DNA of 64,000 bases from positions 806,001 through 870,000 of the forward strand of contig NZ_WKKF01000002.1 of assembly GCF_009674765.1 (NCBI RefSeq). Direction: 5' to 3'. Positions 9,109 through 17,149 of this stretch are shown here, in pieces (positions within the stretch are counted from its first letter, which is position 1; each line of letters starts with the position of its first letter). The translations under genes and the position numbers were made by a program. This DNA is from Metabacillus idriensis (GTDB lineage Bacteria; Bacillota; Bacilli; Bacillales; Bacillaceae). Below the pieces are notes generated by a model. The model saw only the letters and a list, made by a program, of their open reading frames with translations, had not been told where the DNA came from and did not search any database.

Positions 9109-9295
9109 ACGGGCAGTAAGTCCTCAAAAAGGAAGATGCACAATTCTACGATGAGAATCAGAGGACAACTGCCCGTAAAAGCCCGAAAATCGGAACACAG
9201 TCTAAGACCGCCCCGTCCTGTGGCAACGACTGTGTGACCCACATCCTGTGGGCCGTCAACTAACACTCAGTGTAAAAGCAAAAACTCCACTGAGT
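9109..9295. repeat. multi-hairpin intergenic element
   Basis: Four consecutive inverted repeats fill the 411-base gap between yuxJ and kapD: ACGGGCAGT + GTCCTC (9109-9125) pairing with GAGGAC + ACTGCCCGT (9161-9176); ACACAGTC (9195-9202) with GACTGTGT (9228-9235); CCCACA/TGTGGG (9238-9252); ACTCAGTG (9265-9272) with CACTGAGT (9288-9295). It is richer in GC than its surroundings. A leftward reading frame of 63 codons through it is not convincing as a protein. From memory, similar sequences are scattered in other Bacillus genomes, so it may be a dispersed repeat or a structured RNA; there is no second copy in this window. Confidence 0.55.
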
Positions 9296-9413
9296 GAAGT
9301 TTCACTTTATTTCGTGTCCCTTAATATTATAAATCAATCCTTTCGTTTTTAGAAATAATAACTGAGCAATATTCATTATTTTTAGAAAAATAAAGCTATA
9401 TTTTCCAGTTTGG

Positions 9414-9422
9414 TGATATAAT
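9414..9422 (+). promoter_or_regulatory. extended -10 promoter of kapD
   Basis: TGATATAAT: a perfect TATAAT (9417-9422) preceded by the TGn extension. The -35 region is poor, as is common for extended -10 promoters. It lies about 60 bases before the kapD start. Confidence 0.6.
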
Positions 9423-9480
9423 AGTAATAAAAAGGAAATTTCTTTTTTGATGTATAAAATGAGTTGAAAGGAGGGCTCGT

Positions 9481-10104
9481 ATGGCAGATCACCATCAATT
9501 AATTTTTATTGATTTTGAATTCACCATGCCAGAAGGAAAAGCTAACCCGCGCGGATTTTATCCGGAAATAATCGAAGTAGGAATCGTCTCCGTCATCAAT
9601 CATACCGCACACAAACAATTTTCCTCTTATGTAAGGCCAGTTCAGTTTCCCTTTTTATCAAATCGCTGCAAATCATTTCTGCACATTTCTCAGGCACAGG
9701 TTAACTCAGGTATTTCCTTTCAGGAATTGATCACGATCTTGAAGGAGTTTGGAGATTATCCGAAGACTACCGTCGTTACATGGGGAAATATGGACATGAA
9801 GGTACTCAGGCAAAATTGCCAGAAGAACAACGTTGATTTCCCTTTCAGCGGCAAGTTCAGAGATTTATCAATGGAATACAAGAAGTTTTTTGGGGACAGA
9901 AATCAGACAGGTTTATGGAAAGCGGTTGAAGAGTATGGAAAAAAGGGAACAGGCAGGCATCATTGCGCATTAGACGATGCACTGACCACCTGCAATATTT
10001 ATAACCTTGTCGAAAATGATAAACGATATCTTCAAAAACCAACGCCGACGACAATCGGCGACCGAATTGATTTTTCAAAAGTCATGAACAAATTTGCAAC
10101 ATAG
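9481..10104 (+). CDS. kapD: DEDDh 3'-5' exonuclease-fold protein, KinA pathway inhibitor KapD
   Basis: 207 residues of the exonuclease (RNase T/PolIII epsilon) fold. Exo I is FIDFEF near residue 10, with the catalytic D and E; a middle acidic residue lies around GNMDMK; Exo III is HHCALDDA near residue 160, with the H and D of the DEDDh set. KapD in B. subtilis is reported to inhibit the KinA route into sporulation. It is transcribed alone from an extended -10 promoter with an AAAGGAGGG ribosome site, and faces kapB tail to tail. The order kapB-kapD-yuxJ supports the name. Confidence 0.85.
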   Translation: MADHHQLIFIDFEFTMPEGKANPRGFYPEIIEVGIVSVINHTAHKQFSSYVRPVQFPFLSNRCKSFLHISQAQVNSGISFQELITILKEFGDYPKTTVVTWGNMDMKVLRQNCQKNNVDFPFSGKFRDLSMEYKKFFGDRNQTGLWKAVEEYGKKGTGRHHCALDDALTTCNIYNLVENDKRYLQKPTPTTIGDRIDFSKVMNKFAT

Positions 10105-10145
10105 AGCCAAATCACCTTACACGTGATTTGGCTTATTATTATTTG
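10105..10145 (+). terminator. terminator after kapD
   Basis: An 11-bp stem (AGCCAAATCAC with GTGATTTGGCT), 7-base loop, then TTATTATTATTT. It separates kapD from the convergent kapB. Confidence 0.8.
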
Positions 10146-10183
10146 GCTGTGCTTTTAGCAGCAATGTTTTACAAAAGAGTCGA

Positions 10184-10567
10184 TTACTTAAAGTAATCTG
10201 CTTTTAACACCTGGATTTTCTCGAGTGACATTTTAGCCCATGGTCTAGAATCTTCTGCTAAATCATTCTCAAGTTCGGCAACTGCTTTTCTCAGTGATTC
10301 CTGATAAGCTGGGATGATGCCTTCATATTTACGGACCATGCTCTTAGGAATATTGGTTTGCTCCTTCTCTGCAAGTGCTCTTCGTTCATGAAAGAGCGGA
10401 ACCTCGGATTCCTTAGGCATGTGCAAGTCTCCTTGAAGCGGATGTTTAATGACGGCTTTCACTTTTACTAAATAATGCTCCGGCCGAATATTCGTGATTT
10501 CTCCGATATATTTTCCTGTTTTATAGATGCCTGTCACGATTTCCCCTATAAAAAGTTCTTCTCTCAT
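10184..10567 (-). CDS. kapB: kinase-associated protein B (KapB)
   Basis: 127 residues, starting MREELFIGEIVTGIYKTGKY. It matches KapB, the factor that B. subtilis needs for KinB-dependent phosphorelay signalling; the family is called a lipoprotein, but no signal peptide or lipobox is visible here, so it should be cytoplasmic unless anchored by a partner. A longer frame begins at 10654, but AGGGGG 8 bases before the ATG at 10567 supports the shorter form. In B. subtilis kapB directly follows kinB; here it is about 1.7 kb away, with genes on both strands between, so it needs its own promoter (a -10-like TATAAT reads leftward at 10629-10634). Confidence 0.85.
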   Translation of the reverse strand: MREELFIGEIVTGIYKTGKYIGEITNIRPEHYLVKVKAVIKHPLQGDLHMPKESEVPLFHERRALAEKEQTNIPKSMVRKYEGIIPAYQESLRKAVAELENDLAEDSRPWAKMSLEKIQVLKADYFK

Positions 10568-10647
10568 TTTTATGCCCCCTGTTTTTATTTGGTGCAAATC
10601 CCCATTTTTATTTTTGAGATTTATTTTAATTATAATGTATTTATGTA

Positions 10648-10839
10648 TTGGCAAAAAGCGCCTTCACTCGCTATCCTTATCTGTCTGCCTGCGCAAAACG
10701 GTATTTCGGCATTACACATTGTCCAGCTCCACCTCCTAGCCCCTCGGCCAGAACGGATCCGTCAGTAAAGGCAAAAAGCGCCTTTTCTGCCGGATCCTTA
10801 TCTGTCTGCCCGAGTCTGACCAGTCGGTTCCGCTTTTCT
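10648..10839. repeat. structured intergenic repeat, copy A (full plus partial unit)
   Basis: The full unit is 10721-10839 and runs from GTCCAGCTCCACCTCC to GGTTCCGCTTTTC. It is preceded by a partial unit at 10648-10695 that repeats its hairpin segment. The core is an inverted repeat around GGCAAAAAGCGCC followed by TCCTTATCTGTCTG. The same element occurs at 14955-15072 and 15451-15566. Several short overlapping frames here are by-products of the repeat. Together with the kapB promoter region it fills the 10568-10927 gap. Confidence 0.85.
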
Positions 10840-10927
10840 ATAAGCAATGCGAACTTTTTGTGACAGGAGTGGAGCTTATGGTTAAAACTTGTTATAGTTA
10901 AGTGGATAAAGGTAAGGAGTGATCGTT

Positions 10928-11131
10928 TTGTTAAACGCTTTCATATTTGGTCTGTTTCTCTATTTTCCTGAAGATAAGTCTGAGTACCTTCCAGCTGGAA
11001 TTACCATGTTCATCTTTTTCGTTGCTGCTGTAGCAGCGTTCATGCTCATTAAAAAAATCTCAAAAAAAGAAGAATTGAAAGCGGAGGAGTTTGAACAAAA
11101 CCTTAAAGCCGCTCATAAAAATAAATTGTAA
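10928..11131 (+). CDS. small two-helix membrane protein
   Basis: 67 residues starting at TTG 10928 (8 bases after AAGGAG at 10914-10919; a GTG at 10919 is too close to that site). Two hydrophobic stretches (about 1-12 and 22-41) are followed by a highly charged Lys/Glu tail (KKISKKEELKAEEFEQNLKA), so it is a membrane-anchored peptide with a cytoplasmic helix. I do not recognise the family. It lies between repeat copy A and the SOD gene and may share a transcript with the latter. Confidence 0.6.
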   Translation: MLNAFIFGLFLYFPEDKSEYLPAGITMFIFFVAAVAAFMLIKKISKKEELKAEEFEQNLKAAHKNKL

Positions 11132-11235
11132 GATAAAAGCCAATTCCATACTCGGGGTTGGTATTTTTATTTTCCAGAATAAAATACCGACCGAATGCCG
11201 AAAATGGTAAGAAGTACATATTTCTGGAGGGAACA

Positions 11236-11808
11236 ATGAAAAAACGTATCGTTCCGGCAGTCTTATTCCTTTCATTCTTAAGCGGGTGCATGGAAGAGGC
11301 ACCGACAAAAGTAGATGTAGAAATGTTTAATGCAAGCGGTGATTCACTTGGGACGGTGAAACTTTCCGAACAGACAAAAGGCATAAAGATGGAATTGGTT
11401 TTAGAGGGTCTTCCGCCTGGAGAGCATGGTTTTCATATACATGAAAATGCAAAATGCGAGGCGCCTGAATTTAAAAGTGCAGGCAATCATTTCAATCCTG
11501 ATGAAAAGCAGCACGGTCTGCTGCATCCAGAAGGATCACATGCAGGTGATCTGCAGAATTTGATTGCAGATGAAGATGGACTGGTTGAGGCAGAAATTGT
11601 TGCACCGGCTGTAACGCTAAAAAAAGATGCGAAAAACTCTTTGTTAATGAAAGAGGGAACAACGCTGATTATTACTGAACTGAAGGATGACGGGATGACT
11701 CAGCCATCTGGAGATTCAGGAGCACGCATCGCTTGCGGTGAAATTACAGAAAAAGAAGGAAAACGTTCTGATAAGAAGGAAGTAAAACCAGCTGAAGAAA
11801 AAAAATAA
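11236..11808 (+). CDS. Cu/Zn superoxide dismutase-like lipoprotein with a missing copper ligand
   Basis: 190 residues. The ATG at 11236 follows GGAGGG; a longer frame from 11158 is less likely. Lipobox FLSGC ends the signal peptide (Cys about 17). SodC motifs are seen: GFHIHENAKC (two copper His), GNHFNPDEKQHG (bridging and zinc His), SHAGDL (zinc His and Asp) and GDSGARIACGEI. The fourth copper His, normally a few residues before the DD loop, is replaced: the segment reads LIITELKDDGMTQ. B. subtilis YojM is a known SOD paralogue lacking copper ligands, so this protein may bind zinc without full dismutase activity. The lysine-rich C-terminus is an extension. Confidence 0.85.
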   Translation: MKKRIVPAVLFLSFLSGCMEEAPTKVDVEMFNASGDSLGTVKLSEQTKGIKMELVLEGLPPGEHGFHIHENAKCEAPEFKSAGNHFNPDEKQHGLLHPEGSHAGDLQNLIADEDGLVEAEIVAPAVTLKKDAKNSLLMKEGTTLIITELKDDGMTQPSGDSGARIACGEITEKEGKRSDKKEVKPAEEKK

Positions 11809-11819
11809 TCCTAAACGGT

Positions 11820-11847
11820 GAAAACGGCCTCATTCGGCCGTTTTTAC
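11820..11847. terminator. bidirectional terminator
   Basis: AAAACGGCC, a short loop, then GGCCGTTTTT between the convergent SOD and the 12.0-kb hypothetical gene; A and T runs on both sides. Confidence 0.85.
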
Positions 11848-12209
11848 TTTATTTCAGCGATTTGATTACAGTCTGCTTTTACTTTTGAGAAAGGCAGTCC
11901 GAAAAATGTATAAAACTGTACAGTCGTTTCATAGCATTTCTGATCAGAGCCTTTTTGTTCTTTGATGCTCAGCACTTGCTCGTTCAGGGAAAGAGCACGC
12001 TGAAAGGAATTAAAGTGAAGGGATAGAATCGTGTCAATCGCAAGGGAAGCTTCTTGCTGCATTTCTTCATTTGGTATCGCTTGTGCGCCGTTCCCCATTT
12101 TCTGCGGGATAAAAAAGGCTGCGGTCAGTAAGCATAAGGTAAGCAGAAAAATCAGCATGAATCGGTTCTTCAGAAAAAACCCCTCCTCATGTTCTTTTCG
12201 TCTGTTCAC
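11844..12209 (-). CDS. membrane-anchored hypothetical protein
   Basis: 121 residues from a GTG at 12209: a short charged N-terminus, one transmembrane helix (about residues 17-34), then an extracytoplasmic domain of about 85 residues with two cysteines that could form a disulfide (KCYETT and DCNQIA). Not a family I recognise. The start is doubtful: a very strong GAGGAGGGG lies inside the frame, just before a CTG codon at 12173, which may be the true start. It lies 49 bp after kinB on the same strand and may be co-transcribed with it. Confidence 0.6.
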   Translation of the reverse strand: MNRRKEHEEGFFLKNRFMLIFLLTLCLLTAAFFIPQKMGNGAQAIPNEEMQQEASLAIDTILSLHFNSFQRALSLNEQVLSIKEQKGSDQKCYETTVQFYTFFGLPFSKVKADCNQIAEIK

Positions 12210-12258
12210 TTCTTGTCTCTATGGTCAGTTTATTATAAAAATGAAAGAAACATTCGAA

Positions 12259-13554
12259 TTATTCAGCACCTGACTGAATGGGCAGAGATACAGTGACAGT
12301 TGTCCCTTCGCCAATGGAGCTCTGATATCGAATCGTTCCCCCGTGGTGATGAATGATGGAGAAGGTGACAGTTAACCCAAGACCGGTTCCTTTTTCCTTC
12401 AAGGTAAAGTAAGGTTCCCCTAATCGTTCAAGCTGTTCTGCCTTCATTCCGCTTCCATTATCAGAAATTTTGATTCTGATGTATTCATGGGAAGAATAGG
12501 CTCTTATGAAAACTTGTCCTTCTAAATCAGGGACAGCTTCAATTGCATTTTTTAATAGATTGATAAACACTTGCTTTAATCTCGGATTATCTCCATAAAC
12601 GACTAAATCGGAATTGATTTTTGTTTCGATTGAGACCGTTTTGTAGTTGGCATAGGAACGCATTAATTGATCGACTTCAATCAGCAAAGAGGATAAAGAA
12701 ACGTTCTCTTTTTCAAAATATTGCTGTTTCGCTAAATTTAAATAATCGGTAATAATATCCTGAGCCCGATCAAGCTCTGATAATACTAATTCGAAATAAT
12801 CCTTATTTTTATGTTCGTTCTCCTGCAGTTCCTGACCCATCAATTGAATGAAACCCCTTACTACCGTTAATGGATTTCTGACTTCATGAGCAACACTGGC
12901 AGCAAGCTCGCTTATGATAGAGAGTTTTTCGTTTTTGATGATCTGATAACGCATCATGGCGTTTTCACGAATGTATTCAATGGCGTATTGTGCGAGAAAA
13001 AAAGCAAATAGGAGGAAAAGCCAGCCCAGTGATAAAATAACCATATTGCTTCCGGAGAAAATCATAGGAGTCAGACCAAGAGTTCCAGTTACATATAATG
13101 CAGAATAAGTGACTGCGGTTTTAATAGTTGCTGTCAGCAGAATGAACATCATTTTGCGCTGTTTATTATAGAAAAACCATTTTTTTTGCAGATAGTAAGG
13201 AAGAATAATATAAAAAGGGATGGTAAGCAGACTCAGCATCAGCCAATATCCGCCTGTATAAAATCGGTAGGCAAATACAGTGAGAATAACCAGAGCGCCG
13301 GACAGCGGCCCTCCATATAAAATGCTGATCACGATGGGAATAGAATGCAGATCAAAGCTTAAATCGTCAATAACATGAAGCGGATAGGTCATGCAAAGAA
13401 TAGCAGAAGGTGCACAAAGCAAATAAATAAGTGTTTTGTTTCGGCTGGGGGGCGATTTAAAAGGCCTGCTGAGCCATGCGGTTTGATATATAAATACAGG
13501 AAAAAGAATGAATGTCATATGCAGAATTAATTCTTTAATCGATTCAATTGTCAT
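12259..13554 (-). CDS. kinB: sporulation sensor histidine kinase KinB
   Basis: 431 residues. The N-terminal 190 residues form about six membrane helices with almost no extracytoplasmic domain, typical of KinB. Then comes a HisKA domain with the phosphorylation site in SVAHEVRNPLTVVRGF (His about 223) and a HATPase_c domain with the N box NLLKNAIEA, G1 DNGSGM and G2 GTGLGLTV. It phosphorylates Spo0F at the head of the sporulation phosphorelay. The neighbours patB and kapB agree with B. subtilis order. ATG 13554 and TTG 13560 are both possible starts; neither has a strong ribosome site. Confidence 0.9.
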   Translation of the reverse strand: MTIESIKELILHMTFILFPVFIYQTAWLSRPFKSPPSRNKTLIYLLCAPSAILCMTYPLHVIDDLSFDLHSIPIVISILYGGPLSGALVILTVFAYRFYTGGYWLMLSLLTIPFYIILPYYLQKKWFFYNKQRKMMFILLTATIKTAVTYSALYVTGTLGLTPMIFSGSNMVILSLGWLFLLFAFFLAQYAIEYIRENAMMRYQIIKNEKLSIISELAASVAHEVRNPLTVVRGFIQLMGQELQENEHKNKDYFELVLSELDRAQDIITDYLNLAKQQYFEKENVSLSSLLIEVDQLMRSYANYKTVSIETKINSDLVVYGDNPRLKQVFINLLKNAIEAVPDLEGQVFIRAYSSHEYIRIKISDNGSGMKAEQLERLGEPYFTLKEKGTGLGLTVTFSIIHHHGGTIRYQSSIGEGTTVTVSLPIQSGAE

Positions 13555-13693
13555 GATCAATGGATTCGCAACCTTTACAATATTCTGAATACATTATACC
13601 ATTAAAAAATTCAATATACTTCAACATATTTCAATTTATACCCAGGGGATGTGCTGCCGAAATGACACGCTTAATTAAACCGGATCGCAGGTT

Positions 13694-13724
13694 AAAAAAA
13701 GCCATAATCCCAGTTATGGCTTTT
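13694..13724 (-). terminator. terminator after patB
   Basis: Read leftward: an 11-bp perfect stem (AAAAGCCATAA with TTATGGCTTTT) ending in seven T. It separates patB from kinB. Confidence 0.85.
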
Positions 13725-13730
13725 GCTGCT

Positions 13731-14897
13731 TTAAGAAAATGCTTTTTCAAGGCGTGTTAACCCATCAAGAACAACTGAACGGGGACAGCCAATATTCATG
13801 CGGACAAAGCCTTCACCGCCAGGGCCGTATTTTGTGCCTTCTTCAAGGGCAAGTCTCCCTTTTTCAAGCAATAATCCCTTCAATTCCGCGTCTGTTTTTG
13901 AGAGGCTTCTGCAGTCAATCCAAACAAGATAGGTGGAATCCGGCTGAATCACCTTTAACTCTGGCAGTTTTTCTGAAATAAAGGAAGTGACCGTATTGAC
14001 GTTGCCTTCCAAGTACGCTGTTAACTCTTCAAGCCAAGGAGCGCCATAAGTATAAGCAGCTTCCATTCCTGTAATTCCGAATGTATTCAGAGTGAAAAAA
14101 CCCTGTCTCTTTTGATAATCCTCATATTTCGTGCGAAGATCCTTGTTTGGAATAATAATTGCAGATGATTGCAGACCTGCAAGATTAAATGTTTTGCTTG
14201 GAGCCATGCATGTAATGGAAAGGTCGGCCAGCTCCTTTGAAATGGAGGCAAATGGCACGTGCTTATGTCCAAACAGCATTAAATCCGAATGGATTTCATC
14301 TGAAACAACGATAACATGATGAGCCGCGCATAACTCGCCAAGCTTTTTCAATTCATCCGAGGACCAGACTCTGCCCCCAGGGTTGTGGGGATTGCACAGG
14401 AGCATAAGTTTAACTGCAGGATCAGATAGCTTTTCTTCAAGATCTGCAAAATCAATCTCATAGTTTCCCTGCACAAGCTTTAATTGATTATTAATGATAG
14501 TCCGGTTATTTTTTTCAGTCATGTCAAAAAAAGGATGATAAACAGGAGACTGAATGAGGACACTGTCTCCGGGATCTGTCAGAGACTGAATGGCCATGCT
14601 TAAAGCGGTCACAACACCTGAACTGAAAACAATCGATTCTTGCGTGATATTCCAGCTGTGGCGTTTTTCCATCCAATTCTGCACGGCTTTTTTGGCACCG
14701 AACCCTGCAGATGTATATCCGAAAATACCATGGGATGCCCGCTCTGCGAGAGCCGCAATTACTTCTTTTGGGGCTTTAAAATCCATATCCGCCACCCACA
14801 TAGGCAGAACATCCTTAATGCCGAAAATTTCCTCCGTGTAATCCCACTTAACGGATTGAGTATTGAATCTGTCTGTTGTCTGATCAAAATGATTCAT
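13731..14897 (-). CDS. patB: cystathionine beta-lyase / MalY-PatB-type PLP enzyme
   Basis: 388 residues, fold-type I PLP enzyme. The PLP-binding lysine is in APSKTFNLAGLQ (about 234), the aspartate in VVSDEIHSDL (about 197), and NPHNPGGRVW and the C-terminal RMNIGCPR carboxylate-binding arginine are present. PatB/MalY proteins cleave C-S bonds of cystathionine and cysteine. AAGGAGTG precedes the ATG at 14897; an upstream frame extending to 15008 runs through repeat copy B and is not used. Single gene between the repeat and its own terminator; adjacent to kinB as in B. subtilis. Confidence 0.9.
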   Translation of the reverse strand: MNHFDQTTDRFNTQSVKWDYTEEIFGIKDVLPMWVADMDFKAPKEVIAALAERASHGIFGYTSAGFGAKKAVQNWMEKRHSWNITQESIVFSSGVVTALSMAIQSLTDPGDSVLIQSPVYHPFFDMTEKNNRTIINNQLKLVQGNYEIDFADLEEKLSDPAVKLMLLCNPHNPGGRVWSSDELKKLGELCAAHHVIVVSDEIHSDLMLFGHKHVPFASISKELADLSITCMAPSKTFNLAGLQSSAIIIPNKDLRTKYEDYQKRQGFFTLNTFGITGMEAAYTYGAPWLEELTAYLEGNVNTVTSFISEKLPELKVIQPDSTYLVWIDCRSLSKTDAELKGLLLEKGRLALEEGTKYGPGGEGFVRMNIGCPRSVVLDGLTRLEKAFS

Positions 14898-14954
14898 TTT
14901 AACACTCCTTCTTTGCTGGTTGTATGTAATAACGGTTGGTTCCGCTTTTCGTTT

Positions 14955-15072
14955 GTCCAGCTCCACCGCCCAACTCCTCGGCCAGAACGGCTCAGCAAGC
15001 ATTGGCAAAAAGCGCCTTCACTGGCTGATCCTTATCTGTCATGCCTGAGCTAAACGGGCGGTTCCGCTTTTC
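14955..15072. repeat. structured intergenic repeat, copy B
   Basis: Same element as 10721-10839 and 15451-15566: GTCCAGCTCCACC at the left, the GGCAAAAAGCGCC hairpin in the middle, TCCTTATCTGTC and GGTTCCGCTTTTC at the right. Another truncated right end (GGTTCCGCTTTTCG) sits just before it at 14938-14951, suggesting nested or tandem insertion. It lies upstream of both patB and yugE. Confidence 0.85.
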
Positions 15073-15128
15073 TTTTATCATATCTATGATAAAATAGCTA
15101 TGCAAATGAAATGGATAGGTGATCTCAA

Positions 15129-15389
15129 GTGGAAATGAAAGAGGCTAATGAGCAGATGCTCGAAATTTTATATAAGTGGGATCCGCTTCATTACGGTGCG
15201 GAAGCTTATGAAACAGAAGTATTCGATGTTTTGCAGGCTGTTCACGTTTCAGAAAAGCCGTCCCCTTTGTCCAGAAAAATTCAGGCTATATATGAATTCT
15301 CTTTTGAAGAAATCATTCCATTAAAAGAATGTGAAAAAATAGCCATAGAATTGCTTCTTATAAAAAATAATGCAGCTTGTGAACGGTAA
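15129..15389 (+). CDS. yugE: YugE-like protein (DUF1871)
   Basis: 86 residues from GTG 15129 (AGGTGAT lies 8 bases upstream; the ATG two codons later is an alternative). The acidic, helical small protein matches YugE of B. subtilis in length and in the segment IYEFSFEEIIP (about residues 56-66). Function unknown. Position between patB and yugF is conserved. Confidence 0.8.
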   Translation: MEMKEANEQMLEILYKWDPLHYGAEAYETEVFDVLQAVHVSEKPSPLSRKIQAIYEFSFEEIIPLKECEKIAIELLLIKNNAACER

Positions 15390-15415
15390 TCGGCCGTTCT
15401 CAGCTGCATTTTTTG
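15369..15415 (+). terminator. terminator after yugE
   Basis: Long hairpin: AATGCAGCT pairs with AGCTGCATT, with an inner GAACGG/CCGTTC stem, ending in TTTTTT. It overlaps the last codons of yugE. Confidence 0.8.
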
Positions 15416-15450
15416 TTTAAAGATAAGAAAGTATAATTTTGCGCTTCGAT

Positions 15451-15566
15451 GTCTAGCTACACCTCCTAGCCCCTCGGCCAGAACGGATCATCCAGCAAAG
15501 GCAAAAAGCGCCTTTACTGGCTGACCCTTATCTGTCTGTCGGAGCTAACCAGGCGATTCCGCTTTT
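15451..15566. repeat. structured intergenic repeat, copy C
   Basis: Third copy of the element seen at 10721-10839 and 14955-15072. Its inner hairpin is the best formed: CCAGCAAAGGC pairs with GCCTTTACTGG around AAAAAGC. It occupies nearly all of the space between the yugE terminator and the yugF stop codon. Confidence 0.85.
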
Positions 15567-15572
15567 ATTATG

Positions 15573-16406
15573 TCATACACAAAATTCGAAGATCCGCTCC
15601 GATACGAAATCAGGTCGCTCCTCAGGAACTAAGTGTCCTGTGTTTTTCAATGAAAAGAAATGAGAATTTGGAAGGTCTTTGTTCATGCGTTCACCGATCT
15701 GTACGGGAACGACTTTATCTTCCTGCCCCCAAATGAGGAGGCTCGGTGTCTCGATTTTTCTTAAATCTTCTGCAGATAAATCACCTTCACGGTCACGAAT
15801 CATTCGAGATAAAGCCATAAAAATCCTGTCATCATAAAACGGCTGAATATAGCCATCCATCATTTCCTGATCAATCAAAGAATGGTCGTAAACGACATTG
15901 CAAAGGTTTTTCCATACTCCCTGACGGCTCATAATATGTTTAATGCAAAGGTAGAAATAAGGCACATATGAGCCGAAAATAAGGGATGGATGAGATCTTT
16001 TCATATATCCTGAACTGCAGAGAAGGACAACCTTTCTGAACATTTCAGGCATTTCTTTTGAAGCATACAAGGAAATTTGCCCGCCCATTGAATGTCCTAC
16101 AAGAATGGCGTCATCCACATGAAGATTTTTTAAAAGCTCTATGACGACTTTAGCCATATTGCGGTATGAGTAAACAAATGCAATTGACTTTTCCGACTGC
16201 CCAAAAGGAGGCAGGTCAACCGCAATAATCCGATACTCATTTCGTAAATACGGAATCAGCCTCCGGTAGCTGAAAGTAGAAGAAAGAAAGCCATGAATCA
16301 AAACCATTGTAGGTTTTCCAGCGTTCTCATAGAGCTCGTAATGAACATGAATGCCTTGTATCTTCATCTTAAATTCCTGTTTATTTTCAAAAGTCACCAT
16401 AGTCAT
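15573..16406 (-). CDS. yugF: alpha/beta hydrolase YugF
   Basis: 277 residues, alpha/beta-hydrolase fold. The oxyanion loop is LIHGFLSSTF (about 35), the nucleophile elbow is GHSMGGQ (Ser about 106), the acid is likely the Asp in WGQEDKVVP (about 228), and the base is the His in NTGHLVPEERP (about 257): a complete triad. Sequence and position match YugF of B. subtilis; the substrate is unknown. Two adjacent ATG codons (16406 and 16400) follow GGAGTGA; either could be used. Monocistronic on the minus strand, divergent from alaR. Confidence 0.88.
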   Translation of the reverse strand: MTMVTFENKQEFKMKIQGIHVHYELYENAGKPTMVLIHGFLSSTFSYRRLIPYLRNEYRIIAVDLPPFGQSEKSIAFVYSYRNMAKVVIELLKNLHVDDAILVGHSMGGQISLYASKEMPEMFRKVVLLCSSGYMKRSHPSLIFGSYVPYFYLCIKHIMSRQGVWKNLCNVVYDHSLIDQEMMDGYIQPFYDDRIFMALSRMIRDREGDLSAEDLRKIETPSLLIWGQEDKVVPVQIGERMNKDLPNSHFFSLKNTGHLVPEERPDFVSERIFEFCV

Positions 16407-16600
16407 TCACTCCAGCATTTATTCTGAATTTCCCCTATAGACATGAATTCGTATAAGCTGACAAAAGCTGACGGTTATCAGCATATTTGCCGTGAAAGTT
16501 TCTGTTATTTTAACCTTGAATCCTGAAATAACTCATGTAAAATCTACCCGTATTTTGAGGAAAAAAAACGGAGAACCCCATGTCTGTTTTCTTTTGTTCA

Positions 16601-16609
16601 TGCTATAAT
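16601..16609 (+). promoter_or_regulatory. extended -10 promoter of the alaRT operon
   Basis: TGCTATAAT: a perfect TATAAT at 16604-16609 with the TGn extension, 39 bases before the alaR ATG. The -35 region is weak. Confidence 0.6.
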
Positions 16610-16648
16610 TATCAGAACATTCTTAATGGATAGAAGGAGGACGACGAA

Positions 16649-17149
16649 ATGAAGCTTTCTCAAAAAGAAACGGAAATACTTGAGATTTTAGAGGAAAACA
16701 GCAGACTGACTCCTCTTGCAATTGCTAAAATGGTGCAGCTGTCAGAGGAAGAAACGATTGAAACCATTAAACGTCTTGAAGAACTAAAAGTTATTATTGA
16801 TTATTCGACAACTGTCAACTGGCGCAAAGTTGATGGCCATGAAGGTGTAACAGCAATGATTGATGTAAAGGTCGCGCCAAAAAGAGGAACAGGCTTTGAT
16901 GCGATTGCAGAACGGATATACAGATTTAAAGAAGTGAAATCTGTTTATCTCATGTCGGGAGCTTACGACTTATCTGTTGTGATTGAAGGCAGATCGATGT
17001 CAGAGGTTGCTCATTTTGTTTCAGATAAGCTATCTACTCTTGATTCCGTGCTGTCAACAACGACTCATTTTATTTTGAAAAAATATAAGCATGACGGCAA
17101 AATTTACGAGCAGGATGATGAAGACAGACGAATTGTGGTGTCTCCATGA
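16649..17149 (+). CDS. alaR: Lrp/AsnC-family regulator AlaR (YugG)
   Basis: 166 residues. N-terminal winged helix-turn-helix (about 5-50, with LTPLAIAKMVQLSEEETIETI) followed by an AsnC/RAM ligand-binding domain (about 70-150). These regulators form octamers or dimers that sense amino acids. The B. subtilis orthologue YugG was renamed AlaR as activator of the alanine transaminase gene next to it. AGAAGGAGG precedes the ATG, and the stop overlaps the alaT start by 4 bp, so the pair is one operon. Confidence 0.88.
   Translation: MKLSQKETEILEILEENSRLTPLAIAKMVQLSEEETIETIKRLEELKVIIDYSTTVNWRKVDGHEGVTAMIDVKVAPKRGTGFDAIAERIYRFKEVKSVYLMSGAYDLSVVIEGRSMSEVAHFVSDKLSTLDSVLSTTTHFILKKYKHDGKIYEQDDEDRRIVVSP

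Noticed and set aside
9075-9266. 63-codon minus-strand frame through the hairpin element
   Set aside because: The sequence is explained by inverted repeats, has no good ribosome site and encodes no plausible protein.
10475-10863. Several overlapping plus-strand frames of 70-97 codons
   Set aside because: They run antisense to kapB and through repeat copy A; the repeat explains them.
14640-15053. 137-codon frame opposite patB
   Set aside because: Antisense shadow of patB and repeat copy B.
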